The position numbers and the translations under genes are program-made. From contig NZ_BMNB01000007.1 of NCBI RefSeq assembly GCF_014646235.1, positions 124,001-188,000 of the forward strand: 64,000 nt of DNA, given 5' to 3'. This stretch comes from Micromonospora sonchi. Lineage in GTDB: Bacteria; Actinomycetota; Actinomycetes; Mycobacteriales; Micromonosporaceae. Below, piece by piece: positions 26,182 through 33,730 of the stretch. The notes under the pieces were generated by a model that ran no database searches, was not told the DNA's origin, and worked only from the letters and a program-made list of their open reading frames with translations. Position 1 is the first letter of the stretch. Each line of letters begins with the position of its first letter.

Positions 26182-27039
26182 TCAACGCCGGACGGAGAAA
26201 ATCCCCGGCGGTGGCGGCGGGGAGTCGGTGGCGACCTCGTCGCGCACCACAGTGGCGCCCCCGGCGAAGCGGTCGAGCTCCGCGTCGGCGAGCACCCGAC
26301 CCGGGAACCAGTCTCCGGCGGCCCGGCGGGTCAGCTCCGCCACGGGTGGCTCCTGACGGCCGGCGACCAGGACCAGGTTGCCGTAGCGGCGCCCCCGCAG
26401 CACCCCGGCGTCGGCGACCAGGCAGGCCCGGGGCAACACCGTGCGGACGGTGGCGACCTGGCCGCGGGCGTAGCGCAGCGGTGGACCGTCGGCGAGATTG
26501 GCCAGATACCAGCCGGCCGGGCGCAGCACCCGGGCCGCCTCGGCGGCGTACTCCACCGAGGTCAGCCTGGCCGGGGTCCGGGCACCGGCGAACACGTCGG
26601 CGACCAGCACGTCGTAGCTGGCCTCCCGGGTGGCGGCGAGCACCGCCCGGGCATCGCCCACCCGTACCTTCAGTCGCGGATCGGTCGGCCAGGGCAGCAG
26701 CCGCCGGACCAGCTCGACCAGCGCACCGTCCACCTCGACCACCCGCTGGGTCGAGCCGGGGCGGGTGGCGGCGACGTACCGGGGCAGGGTCAGCGCGCCG
26801 CCGCCCAGGTGCAGCACCCGCAGCGGTGCACCGGCGGGCGCGATCAGGTCGAGTGCCGCGGCCAGCCGGCGGACGTACTCGAACTCCAGGTGGGTCGGGT
26901 CGGTCAGGTCCACGTGCGACTGCGGCGCACCGTCCAGCGACAGCGTCCACGAGCCGGGCCGGTCCGGGTCGGACGTCAGCTCGGCGAGCCCGCTGTCGAC
27001 CCGTGCGGTGATCCGGTCGGTGTCGCGTCGACGGCCCAT
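26182..27039 (-). CDS. spermidine-synthase-like methyltransferase-fold protein
   Basis: A 285-residue protein with a Rossmann fold of the spermidine synthase type: YVRRLAAALDLIAPAGAPLR, VLHLGGGALTLPRYVAATRP, VVEVDGALVELVRR, VRVGDARAVLA, YDVLVADVFAG. Actinobacteria carry several such paralogues whose substrate is unknown, and true aminopropyltransferase activity should not be assumed. It overlaps the NurA-like gene by one base (TGATG), so it is the last gene of the HerA-SbcD-SbcC-NurA operon. The link to DNA repair is positional only. Confidence 0.8.
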   Translation of the reverse strand: MGRRRDTDRITARVDSGLAELTSDPDRPGSWTLSLDGAPQSHVDLTDPTHLEFEYVRRLAAALDLIAPAGAPLRVLHLGGGALTLPRYVAATRPGSTQRVVEVDGALVELVRRLLPWPTDPRLKVRVGDARAVLAATREASYDVLVADVFAGARTPARLTSVEYAAEAARVLRPAGWYLANLADGPPLRYARGQVATVRTVLPRACLVADAGVLRGRRYGNLVLVAGRQEPPVAELTRRAAGDWFPGRVLADAELDRFAGGATVVRDEVATDSPPPPPGIFSVRR

Positions 27040-28007
27040 CAGCGCCGGGCCCGTCCCGCGGCCGTACGCGCGGCGGCGGTCAACGCACGGTGCAGCAGTC
27101 GGGCGTCGCCCAGCCGGGAGCGCAGCAGGCGTTCCAGCCCGGCGATCGGGACCAGGTTCTGCGGGGCCCGCGGGTCCTTGTACGGGGTGGAAGCGAACCG
27201 GGGCAGGGTGACCAGCGACAGGTCCGCCAGCCGGACCGCCTCGGCGATCTCCAACTCGGCCGAGCACTCCATCCGGACGATGCCCGCCCAGGGCGCGCCC
27301 TGGGCGACCGGCAACCGCAAATACCACGACCAGCCGCCCCAGGCGGTGCCGAGACGGAACACCGGTGAGCGGTGACCCGGTGCCAGACCGGTGACCACCG
27401 TGGTGAGCCGGGCGTCGAGGTACTGACTGTGCTGGGTCTTGATGTAACCGAGGGTGCGCGGCAACTGTCGCCGGTTGCGCAGCGGACCATCCACCACCAG
27501 CAGATCGTCGTCGGTCCGGGCGGCGCCGGAGACCTCCACCTCCAGGGCGGTCAGCGGCCCCTGCACCGCGGCCGGCAGTTTGGCCAGCTCACCGGTGCCG
27601 CTGACCCGGTGCACCGGATAGCGGACGTTGCCGGCGACCACGTCGGTGGCCGACGGGCTGGCGGTGAAGAGCCCCCGGCCGACCCTGGCGCCGGCCAACT
27701 GCGCGGCACCGCGTTCCAGGTCGCAACGCACCACCCCGGCGGCGTACGAGGCGGCCAGGCCGGGGAAGGAGGTGCCGTCCTCCTCGGCCGTCCAGACGCT
27801 GGCGTCGATCCGGCGTACCCCGTCGACCAGCAGCACCACATCGGGGGCCCGGACGCCGGGGCGGGGGCCGATGGCTCGCCAGTCCACCGTGGGCAGCTCG
27901 TGGTCCGCCTCCACCTGGGCGCTGCTCGGCGCGGCCGGGCCACCGGCCGACGCCTCGAACGACGCGCCGTAGGCCGGATCCCAGGCGTCGACGAAGAACC
28001 TGTTCAT
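27039..28007 (-). CDS. NurA-like 5'-3' nuclease
   Basis: A 322-residue protein with the acidic motifs of the NurA nuclease fold: VVLLVDGVRRIDA (Asp62), LLVVDGPLRNRR (Asp173) and LGYIKTQH (Lys190, His193), then a C-terminal PYKDPRAPQNLVPIAGLERL segment like the NurA end. In archaea NurA works with the HerA pump and Mre11-Rad50 to resect DNA ends. Here the gene follows sbcC, sbcD and a HerA-type gene in one operon, which strongly supports the call. ATG 28007; the ribosome site AAAGG, 8 nt upstream, is the end of a 52-bp repeat. The assignment rests on motif spacing and context, not on an alignment. Confidence 0.78.
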   Translation of the reverse strand: MNRFFVDAWDPAYGASFEASAGGPAAPSSAQVEADHELPTVDWRAIGPRPGVRAPDVVLLVDGVRRIDASVWTAEEDGTSFPGLAASYAAGVVRCDLERGAAQLAGARVGRGLFTASPSATDVVAGNVRYPVHRVSGTGELAKLPAAVQGPLTALEVEVSGAARTDDDLLVVDGPLRNRRQLPRTLGYIKTQHSQYLDARLTTVVTGLAPGHRSPVFRLGTAWGGWSWYLRLPVAQGAPWAGIVRMECSAELEIAEAVRLADLSLVTLPRFASTPYKDPRAPQNLVPIAGLERLLRSRLGDARLLHRALTAAARTAAGRARR

Positions 28008-28015
28008 GGGCCCGG

Positions 28016-28067
28016 CCTTTCGTTCGCGACTGCGGGGCTCCGCTGCGCTGCACTCCTCGCGCTCACC
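28016..28067 (-). repeat. 52-bp repeat family D, copy 1 (sbcC-nurA junction)
   Basis: Minus-strand unit starting GGTGAGCGCGAGGAGTGCAG and ending GCGAACGAAAGG. It differs from copies 2 and 3 by one base (GTCGCGAAC for GCCGCGAAC). Its first TGA is the stop codon of sbcC and its last AAAGG is the ribosome site of the NurA-like gene, so the repeat fills the whole junction. Confidence 0.92.
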
Positions 28068-30537
28068 GGCCGGTCCGTTCGACGCGCGCCGACCGGGCGT
28101 CCTTGCGCACCTCGAAGCGCACCGGGATGCGCTCGGCCAGCGCCGGCACGTGGGTGACCACGCCGACCATCCGGTCGCCCCGGGCGGCCAGGTTTTCCAG
28201 GGTGGCGGCGACCGTGTCCAGGGTGGCCGCGTCGAGGGTGCCGAAGCCCTCGTCCAGCACGATCGACTCCAGGCTGGCGGCGGTGGTGGACATCCCGGCC
28301 AACTGCTCGGACAGCGCCAGCGCCAGGGCCAGCGACGCCTGGAAGGTCTCGCCGCCGGAGAGGGTCCGCACCCCCCGGCGCAGGCCGGCGTCGTGGTGGT
28401 CGACGACGAAGAACTCGCCCTTGTCGTGGACCAGGTCGTACTGGCCGCCGGAGAGCTCCCGCAGGATCCCCGACGCCCCGTCGACCAGCAGGTCCAGCGC
28501 CTCGGCCAGCAGCCAGCGTTCGAAGTTGTTGGCCCGCAGGTGCCCGGCCAGGGCGCGCGCCACCCGGGCCTGGCGTTCGTGCTCGGCCCGCTGCTGGCGC
28601 AGCTCGGCGGCCTGCTCGCGGCGTTCGACCAGCCGGCGCCGGTCGTGCTCGGCCCGCTCGTGCGCGACCGTCGCGGCCCGGACCGGATCGTCGGGGGCCG
28701 GCAGCTCGGCCTCGGCGAAGAGACCGGTGATCCGGCCGGCCACCGCGGTGGCCTCGGCCTCCGCCCCGGCGACCGCCGACGCCAGCCCGGCCCGCTCCGA
28801 CCGGCGGCGCTCCGCCTCCGTCTGCGCCCATTCGACCAGCGCGGTCCACGCGCCGGCGAGGTCGTCCCGGTCGGCCGCCGGCGGGCCGAACCGGGCCAGC
28901 CCGTCGCGGGTGCCGTCGAAGTGTCGCCACGCCCCGCGCAGCCGCTCCTGCGCGGCGTCCACCGTGCTTCGGGCCCGCCGTGCGGCGTCCCGGCCGGCGC
29001 GCACCGCCCCGGCCGCCTCGTCCAGCGCCTGCCGCAGCCGGGCGTGCTCGGTCAGCCGCTCCCGCAGCGTCTCGACACCGGCCGCACCGGCCAGCCGGTC
29101 ATCCAGCTCGGACAGCCGGGCCTGGAGCCCGTCGTACTCGGCGCGGGCGCGCAGCAGCACCCGGTCCAGGTCCCGCGCGGCGGCGTCGCGCTCGGCCACC
29201 AGCCGGTTGGCCGCCTCGCTCGCTGCCCGGGCCGCCTTGCCGGCGGCCACCGCGCGAGCCACCGCCGAACCGGCCGGCATCGCCGGCACCCGGGGCACCG
29301 GCTGCTCGCACACCGGGCAGGGGTCCCCGTCGGTCAGGTGCGCCCGCAGCGCCGCCGCCTGGTCGGCGGTCTTCGCCTCCTCGTGGGCCTGGAAGGCGGC
29401 CGTCAACTCCGCCTCGGCCCGCTCGGCCGCCGCCCGCGCCTGCGTCAGCGCGCCCACCGCCACCTCGTGCTCGGCACCGGCCGCCGCCACCACGGCCTGC
29501 ACCTGTTCCGCCTGGCCGGCCAGTTGCTCCCGGTCGGCGTACGCCCGCAGCAGCAGCCGCAGCGTGCTCTCGTCGTCGGCGGCGGCCAGCTCCCCGCGCA
29601 GTTTCTCCTCGCGCTCCTCGGCCAGCGACACCGCGCTCGCCGCCGCGTCGGCCTCCGCCCGGGCGGAGGTCACCGCCGCAGCCACCTCGGTCACCCCGTC
29701 CGGCGTCCGGACCGCACCCAGCACCGCCAGTTCGGCGTCGAGCGCCGCCAGCGCCGCCGTCACCTCCCGCGCCGATGCCCGCGCGGCGTCCAGCTCCGGT
29801 ACGGCGGCGGTCACCGCCCCGGTCAGCGCCCGCATCCGGTCGAGGCGGGCGGTGGCCCGCTCCAGCGTGGCGTCGTCGGTGTCGGTCAGACCAGCGAGCA
29901 ACTGGTCGACCGCCTCCAGCTTCGCCTCGGCCTGCCCGGCCCGGACGGTGGCCTGCTTCTGCACCTCCTCGTAGACGCCGAGCCCGAGCAGGTTGACCAG
30001 GATCTGCTGCCGGGTCGCGGGCCGGGCGTGCAGGAAGTCGGCGAACTGCCCCTGCGGCAGCACCACACAGCTGGTGAACTGCTCGTACGGCAGGCCGACC
30101 GCCGCCAGCACCGCGGTGTCCATCTCGGCGGGGGTGCCGGCGACCACCTCACCCAGATCCTCCGGGCTGAGCCCGGTGTCCAGCTTGGTGACGTCGAAGC
30201 CCTCCGGCATCAGCTGCAACCCGGCGCCCGCGGTCTTGACGTTTCCCCGGCTGTCCCGGCGAACCACCCGGGTGGCGACGTAGCGGGCACCGGCGGATTC
30301 GAAGACCAGCCGGACCCGCGCCTCGGTCGCCGACGGCGCCAGGGCGTTGCCCAGCCCGCGCGTGCCACCCCAGCGGGGCACCGTGCCGTAGAGGGCGAAG
30401 CAGATCGCATCGAGCACCGTCGACTTGCCGGACCCGGTCGGCCCGACCAGGGCGAAGAAATCCGCGTCGGTGAAGTCGATGGTGGTCTCGTCGCGGAAGA
30501 CGGTGAAGCCGGCCAGGTCCAGCCGCATCGGCCGCAT
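28063..30537 (-). CDS. sbcC: SbcC / Rad50-type SMC ATPase
   Basis: An 824-residue DNA-end-processing ATPase, partner of SbcD. Walker A is GPTGSGKSTVLDAI (about 32-45); two long Ala/Glu/Arg-rich coiled-coil arms flank the zinc hook CPVC (Cys407 and Cys410); the ABC signature is LSGGETFQASLALALALSEQ and Walker B SIVLDEGFGTLD near the C-terminus. The complex opens hairpins and trims protein-blocked ends. It is shorter than E. coli SbcC (over 1000 aa), as is common in Actinobacteria. The ATG at 30537 overlaps the sbcD stop by one base (TGATG). Confidence 0.95.
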   Translation of the reverse strand: MRPMRLDLAGFTVFRDETTIDFTDADFFALVGPTGSGKSTVLDAICFALYGTVPRWGGTRGLGNALAPSATEARVRLVFESAGARYVATRVVRRDSRGNVKTAGAGLQLMPEGFDVTKLDTGLSPEDLGEVVAGTPAEMDTAVLAAVGLPYEQFTSCVVLPQGQFADFLHARPATRQQILVNLLGLGVYEEVQKQATVRAGQAEAKLEAVDQLLAGLTDTDDATLERATARLDRMRALTGAVTAAVPELDAARASAREVTAALAALDAELAVLGAVRTPDGVTEVAAAVTSARAEADAAASAVSLAEEREEKLRGELAAADDESTLRLLLRAYADREQLAGQAEQVQAVVAAAGAEHEVAVGALTQARAAAERAEAELTAAFQAHEEAKTADQAAALRAHLTDGDPCPVCEQPVPRVPAMPAGSAVARAVAAGKAARAASEAANRLVAERDAAARDLDRVLLRARAEYDGLQARLSELDDRLAGAAGVETLRERLTEHARLRQALDEAAGAVRAGRDAARRARSTVDAAQERLRGAWRHFDGTRDGLARFGPPAADRDDLAGAWTALVEWAQTEAERRRSERAGLASAVAGAEAEATAVAGRITGLFAEAELPAPDDPVRAATVAHERAEHDRRRLVERREQAAELRQQRAEHERQARVARALAGHLRANNFERWLLAEALDLLVDGASGILRELSGGQYDLVHDKGEFFVVDHHDAGLRRGVRTLSGGETFQASLALALALSEQLAGMSTTAASLESIVLDEGFGTLDAATLDTVAATLENLAARGDRMVGVVTHVPALAERIPVRFEVRKDARSARVERTGR

Positions 30538-31685
30538 CAGTGATCGACCTCCTCGATCAGCTCGTCGAAGAGTTCCTGGACGCCGTCGTCGGCGTGGCCG
30601 CGGCTGTCCAGGTAGTCGGCGAAGAGTTGCCGGGGTGAGCGGCCGGAGCGCTGGGCGACCCGGGTGCCGCTGCCGGGTGCCGGCACCAGCTCCGGGTCGA
30701 TGCGGATCTCCAGCGCGCGGGGCAGCAGTTCCTGTACCTCCTCACGCAGCCCGGCCCGGGGCTGCTCGCGGACGTACACCCGCAGCCAGCCCTCCGGCGG
30801 GGTGATCTCGGCGAGCTGGGCCAGCGTGCCGCGCACCGTGCGCAGCGGAGTGGCCGCGGTCACCGGCTCCTCCCGGACCCGCGCCGCCGTGGTCGCGCCG
30901 ACCTCGACCAGGGTCACCGACGGGACGTTCTCCTGCTCGCCGAAGTCCACCGCGAGCGGGGCCCCGCTGTAGCGGATCGGGCAGGGCCCCTCGACCCGCT
31001 GGGCGCGGTGCAGGTGCCCCAGCGCGACGTAGTGGGCGGTGCCGGGGAAGACCGAGGCGGGCACCGCGTAGCCCATGATGGTGTGCGCGTCCCGCTCTCC
31101 GCCGCCGGTGGCCGCGCCGACCACGGTCAGGTGAGTGGTCACCAGGTGCACCCGGTCGGGCTCGTCGAAGCCCTCGGTGAGCCGGGCCAGGATGCGGCCC
31201 AGGTGGTCGGCGTAGGTCTGGGTGCTCTCGGCGGCGGTCAGCTCGTACATCTCCACCGCGCGGACCGCGTACCGCTGGGACAGGAACGGCAGCGCGACCA
31301 GCCGCCAGCGCTCCCCGTCGGCGGTGCTGCCGTCGATGACGTGCTCGGCCGGATCCTCGCGTACCCCGCCGCGCAGGGTGATGCCGGCGGCCTCGGCCCA
31401 CGGCCGCAGCGCGTCCAGCGCCGGCCCGTTGTCGTGGTTGCCGCCGATGGCCACCACGTCGGCGCCGGTGCGGCGCAACGCGGTCAGCGCCCGGGTGACC
31501 AGCCGGGTTGCCTCGGCGGTCGGCGCGGCGGTGTCGTAGAGGTCACCGGCGACGATGACCAGGTCCGGCTGCTCCCGCCGGGCGATCTCGATGACGCCGG
31601 CCAACACCTGCTTGTGCTCCTCGGCCCGGGACTGCCCCTTGAGGACCTTGCCGATGTGCCAGTCCGAGGTGTGCAGGATCTTCAC
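30537..31685 (-). CDS. sbcD: SbcD / Mre11-type nuclease
   Basis: A 382-residue metallophosphoesterase nuclease. All phosphoesterase motifs are present: HTSDWHIGK (residues 4-12), AGDLYD, GGNHDN, VTTHLTVVG and GHLHRAQ. The C-terminal third is the SbcD capping domain. It acts with SbcC in double-strand-break end processing. The start is GTG 31685, which fits the conserved MKILHTSDWH N-terminus; the AAAGG ribosome site, 8 nt upstream, is supplied by a 52-bp repeat. It is co-oriented with the HerA-type gene upstream and overlaps sbcC by one base. Confidence 0.95.
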   Translation of the reverse strand: MKILHTSDWHIGKVLKGQSRAEEHKQVLAGVIEIARREQPDLVIVAGDLYDTAAPTAEATRLVTRALTALRRTGADVVAIGGNHDNGPALDALRPWAEAAGITLRGGVREDPAEHVIDGSTADGERWRLVALPFLSQRYAVRAVEMYELTAAESTQTYADHLGRILARLTEGFDEPDRVHLVTTHLTVVGAATGGGERDAHTIMGYAVPASVFPGTAHYVALGHLHRAQRVEGPCPIRYSGAPLAVDFGEQENVPSVTLVEVGATTAARVREEPVTAATPLRTVRGTLAQLAEITPPEGWLRVYVREQPRAGLREEVQELLPRALEIRIDPELVPAPGSGTRVAQRSGRSPRQLFADYLDSRGHADDGVQELFDELIEEVDH

Positions 31686-31693
31686 TGTGCCGA

Positions 31694-31745
31694 CCTTTCG
31701 TTCGCGGCTGCGGGGCTCCGCTGCGCTGCACTCCTCGCGCTCACC
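31694..31745 (-). repeat. 52-bp repeat family D, copy 2 (upstream of sbcD)
   Basis: Identical to copy 3 and one base different from copy 1. It ends in AAAGG, 8 nt before the sbcD GTG start, so it supplies the ribosome site. Copies 2 and 3 are in tandem with a 60-bp period and an 8-bp spacer. Confidence 0.92.
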
Positions 31746-31753
31746 GGGCCGGA

Positions 31754-31805
31754 CCTTTCGTTCGCGGCTGCGGGGCTCCGCTGCGCTGCACTCCTCGCGC
31801 TCACC
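31754..31805 (-). repeat. 52-bp repeat family D, copy 3 (downstream of the HerA-type gene)
   Basis: A tandem partner of copy 2, lying 17 bp past the HerA-type stop codon. It carries an in-frame GTGAGC start-like word at its left (minus-strand) end, as do the other copies. No gene is read from it. Confidence 0.92.
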
Positions 31806-31822
31806 ATGCCGAATCCCCTGCT

Positions 31823-33574
31823 CTAGAACGGGATGTCGTCGTCGGCGCCGCCGCCGGACCCGACCACCGCGAACGGATCGGCGGACTGGGTGATCGAACG
31901 CAGGGTCTGCGACGGCGCCGTGCCCGCCTCGGAGACCCGGGTCGCCCAGGCCGGGAACGGGAACTCCAGGCAGAGCGGGACGGGAATGTCGGGCTGGTTG
32001 ACGAACATGGTGCCCGGTTTGGCCAGCAGCGCCCGCTGCCGCTGCGCCGGGGGGAGGAAACCATATTCGGGGCGGGACGCCTCGGCCGGGTCGAGCCGGC
32101 CCACCACCCGGATCGCCGAGTTGGTGACGATGCGCCGTTCCACCTCGCTGGCGGTCTGCTGCGCGCCGATCAGGATCACGCCGAGCGAGCGGCCCCGCTC
32201 GGCGATGTCGAGCAGCACCTCCTTGATCGGGGAGGAGCCCTCCCGGGGGGCGTACTTGTTCAGCTCGTCGAGCACCACGAAGAGCAGCGGTTTGGCGGTG
32301 CCGGCCTTCTCCTTGCGCTCGAACTCGCTCTTGAGCGTCACGCCGACCACGAAACGCTGCGCCCGGTCGGGCAGGTTGTGCAGGTCGACCACGGTGACCT
32401 GGGCCGACTCGGCGGTGTTGATCGAGTGCGGGCGGCGGGTGGCCAGGTCGCCGCGGATCAGCCGGGACAGGTCCTTCTTGCTGCCGATCAGCCGGCGGGC
32501 GAAGGCGTTGACGGTGCCCAGGCCGACCGCGCTGCCGGCCCAGTCGCCCCGGGTCTCGTCGTCGCTGAGCTGCTCGACGACGTGGTCGACCAGGTCGCCG
32601 TAACTGCCCAGGCGCACCCCGTCGATGCTCACCCCGCCGTCGGCGGGCTGGGCGTAGCGGGCCAGGTGGGCGGCGACCGAATGCACCACCATCGTGTACT
32701 GCTGGCGCTCGTCGTCGGCGTCGGCGAAGACGTACGGCAGGAGACGGTCGGCGCAGAACTCGGACAGCGTCCAGTAGAAGCTGTCCACGCCGGTGAGCCG
32801 GCTGCTCACGTCGGGGGTGCCGGAGGAGTCGCCGACCCGGGGCGGGGCGTACACCCGCACGTCACCGAAGGCGTCGGCGACCAGGCCGAGCCGTGCGTAC
32901 GCGGCCCGGGTGGGGTCGTCCAGCCGGGCATTCGGATGGTCGAGGAAGAGGAGATCCTCACCCTTGACGTTGAAGATCAGCGCCTTGGCGTTGACCGCGT
33001 CACCGCCGAGCTGCCCGGAGCGAAACACCGAGTAGAGCAGAAAGGTGGCGAAGCTGGTCTTGGTGGCCACCCCGGAAATGCCGGAGATCGACACGTGGGC
33101 GCCCCGGGTGCCGTCGAGGAAGTCGGCGTTGAGGTAGACCGGCACCCCGTCGCGGCCGGTCCCCATCGGGACCCGCCGTTCCATCCGGTCGAAGTGCAGC
33201 GCCCGGGCGCGGGCGTCGCCCTCGGCCCGGTGCACCACCGCGCCGGGCTGCGGCGGCACGTAGAACTCCGGATCCACCCGGGTGGTGGTGATCTCGGCGG
33301 CTTCCTGCACCTGAGCCGGGAGCGTGCCGTCGGCGATGGCGAACACGTCGGAGTCGAACTGGGCGCCCTCGTGCCGCGCCCGGACCTGGGTGACCACCCC
33401 GGCGATCGTCACCGGTTCCCGGTCGGGAAGCTCACGCCGGGTCACCACGACGTCGTCGAGCTGGAGGTAGTTGCCGGGGGCGACCGCCGTCCAGAACTGC
33501 AGCGGCGTGGCGTCGGCGGTGCCGAGCACCCGACCGACCCCCTCGCCCGGGCCGTCGAACCCCTGGTCAGTCAT
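31823..33574 (-). CDS. HerA-type DNA-translocating ATPase
   Basis: A 583-residue ATPase of the HerA/FtsK superfamily. The N-terminal part (about 10-110: VGRVLGTADATPLQFWTAV, GNYLQLDDVVVTRREL) is the HAS-barrel. Walker A is GISGVATKTSFA (about 170-181) and Walker B LLFVVLDELNKYAP (about 440-453); QQTASEVERRIVTNSAIRVV follows in the region of sensor and arginine-finger residues. In archaea HerA forms a hexameric pump that drives NurA resection. It is the first gene of the operon, with a strong AGGAGGAG site upstream of ATG 33574. Confidence 0.88.
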   Translation of the reverse strand: MTDQGFDGPGEGVGRVLGTADATPLQFWTAVAPGNYLQLDDVVVTRRELPDREPVTIAGVVTQVRARHEGAQFDSDVFAIADGTLPAQVQEAAEITTTRVDPEFYVPPQPGAVVHRAEGDARARALHFDRMERRVPMGTGRDGVPVYLNADFLDGTRGAHVSISGISGVATKTSFATFLLYSVFRSGQLGGDAVNAKALIFNVKGEDLLFLDHPNARLDDPTRAAYARLGLVADAFGDVRVYAPPRVGDSSGTPDVSSRLTGVDSFYWTLSEFCADRLLPYVFADADDERQQYTMVVHSVAAHLARYAQPADGGVSIDGVRLGSYGDLVDHVVEQLSDDETRGDWAGSAVGLGTVNAFARRLIGSKKDLSRLIRGDLATRRPHSINTAESAQVTVVDLHNLPDRAQRFVVGVTLKSEFERKEKAGTAKPLLFVVLDELNKYAPREGSSPIKEVLLDIAERGRSLGVILIGAQQTASEVERRIVTNSAIRVVGRLDPAEASRPEYGFLPPAQRQRALLAKPGTMFVNQPDIPVPLCLEFPFPAWATRVSEAGTAPSQTLRSITQSADPFAVVGSGGGADDDIPF

Positions 33575-33673
33575 CGGGCGGCTCCTCCTCGGTCGGTCGT
33601 CGCGATGGGCACACGCGCCCTGCATCCTGCCGGAGGAGTACGACAGGCCGCCACGCGACGCGGCGGAGACCAC

Positions 33674-33705
33674 GTCGCGGTGTCGCGACGACCGCGTACC
33701 GCGAC
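33674..33705. terminator. hairpin between the membrane hydrolase gene and the HerA operon
   Basis: GTCGCGGT (33674-33681) pairs with ACCGCGAC (33698-33705), with a nested CGCG-rich core. It lies just past the stop of the membrane protein gene and about 100 bp upstream of the HerA-type start. It may terminate one transcript before the next promoter. No U tract is visible. Confidence 0.4.
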
Positions 33706-33730
33706 GACACCATCCACGGCGGGTGGTGGC

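Noticed and set aside
28004..28930. Frames running through the 52-bp repeat giving Ser/Arg/Ala-rich N-termini
   Set aside because: They arise because the repeat lacks stops in some frames; the SbcC, SbcD and NurA-like genes have better starts next to it.
31694..31805. Tandem 52-bp repeats considered as a CRISPR array
   Set aside because: Only two units with an 8-bp spacer, and no cas genes. A third copy lies 3.7 kb away in the same operon, which fits an interspersed linker repeat.
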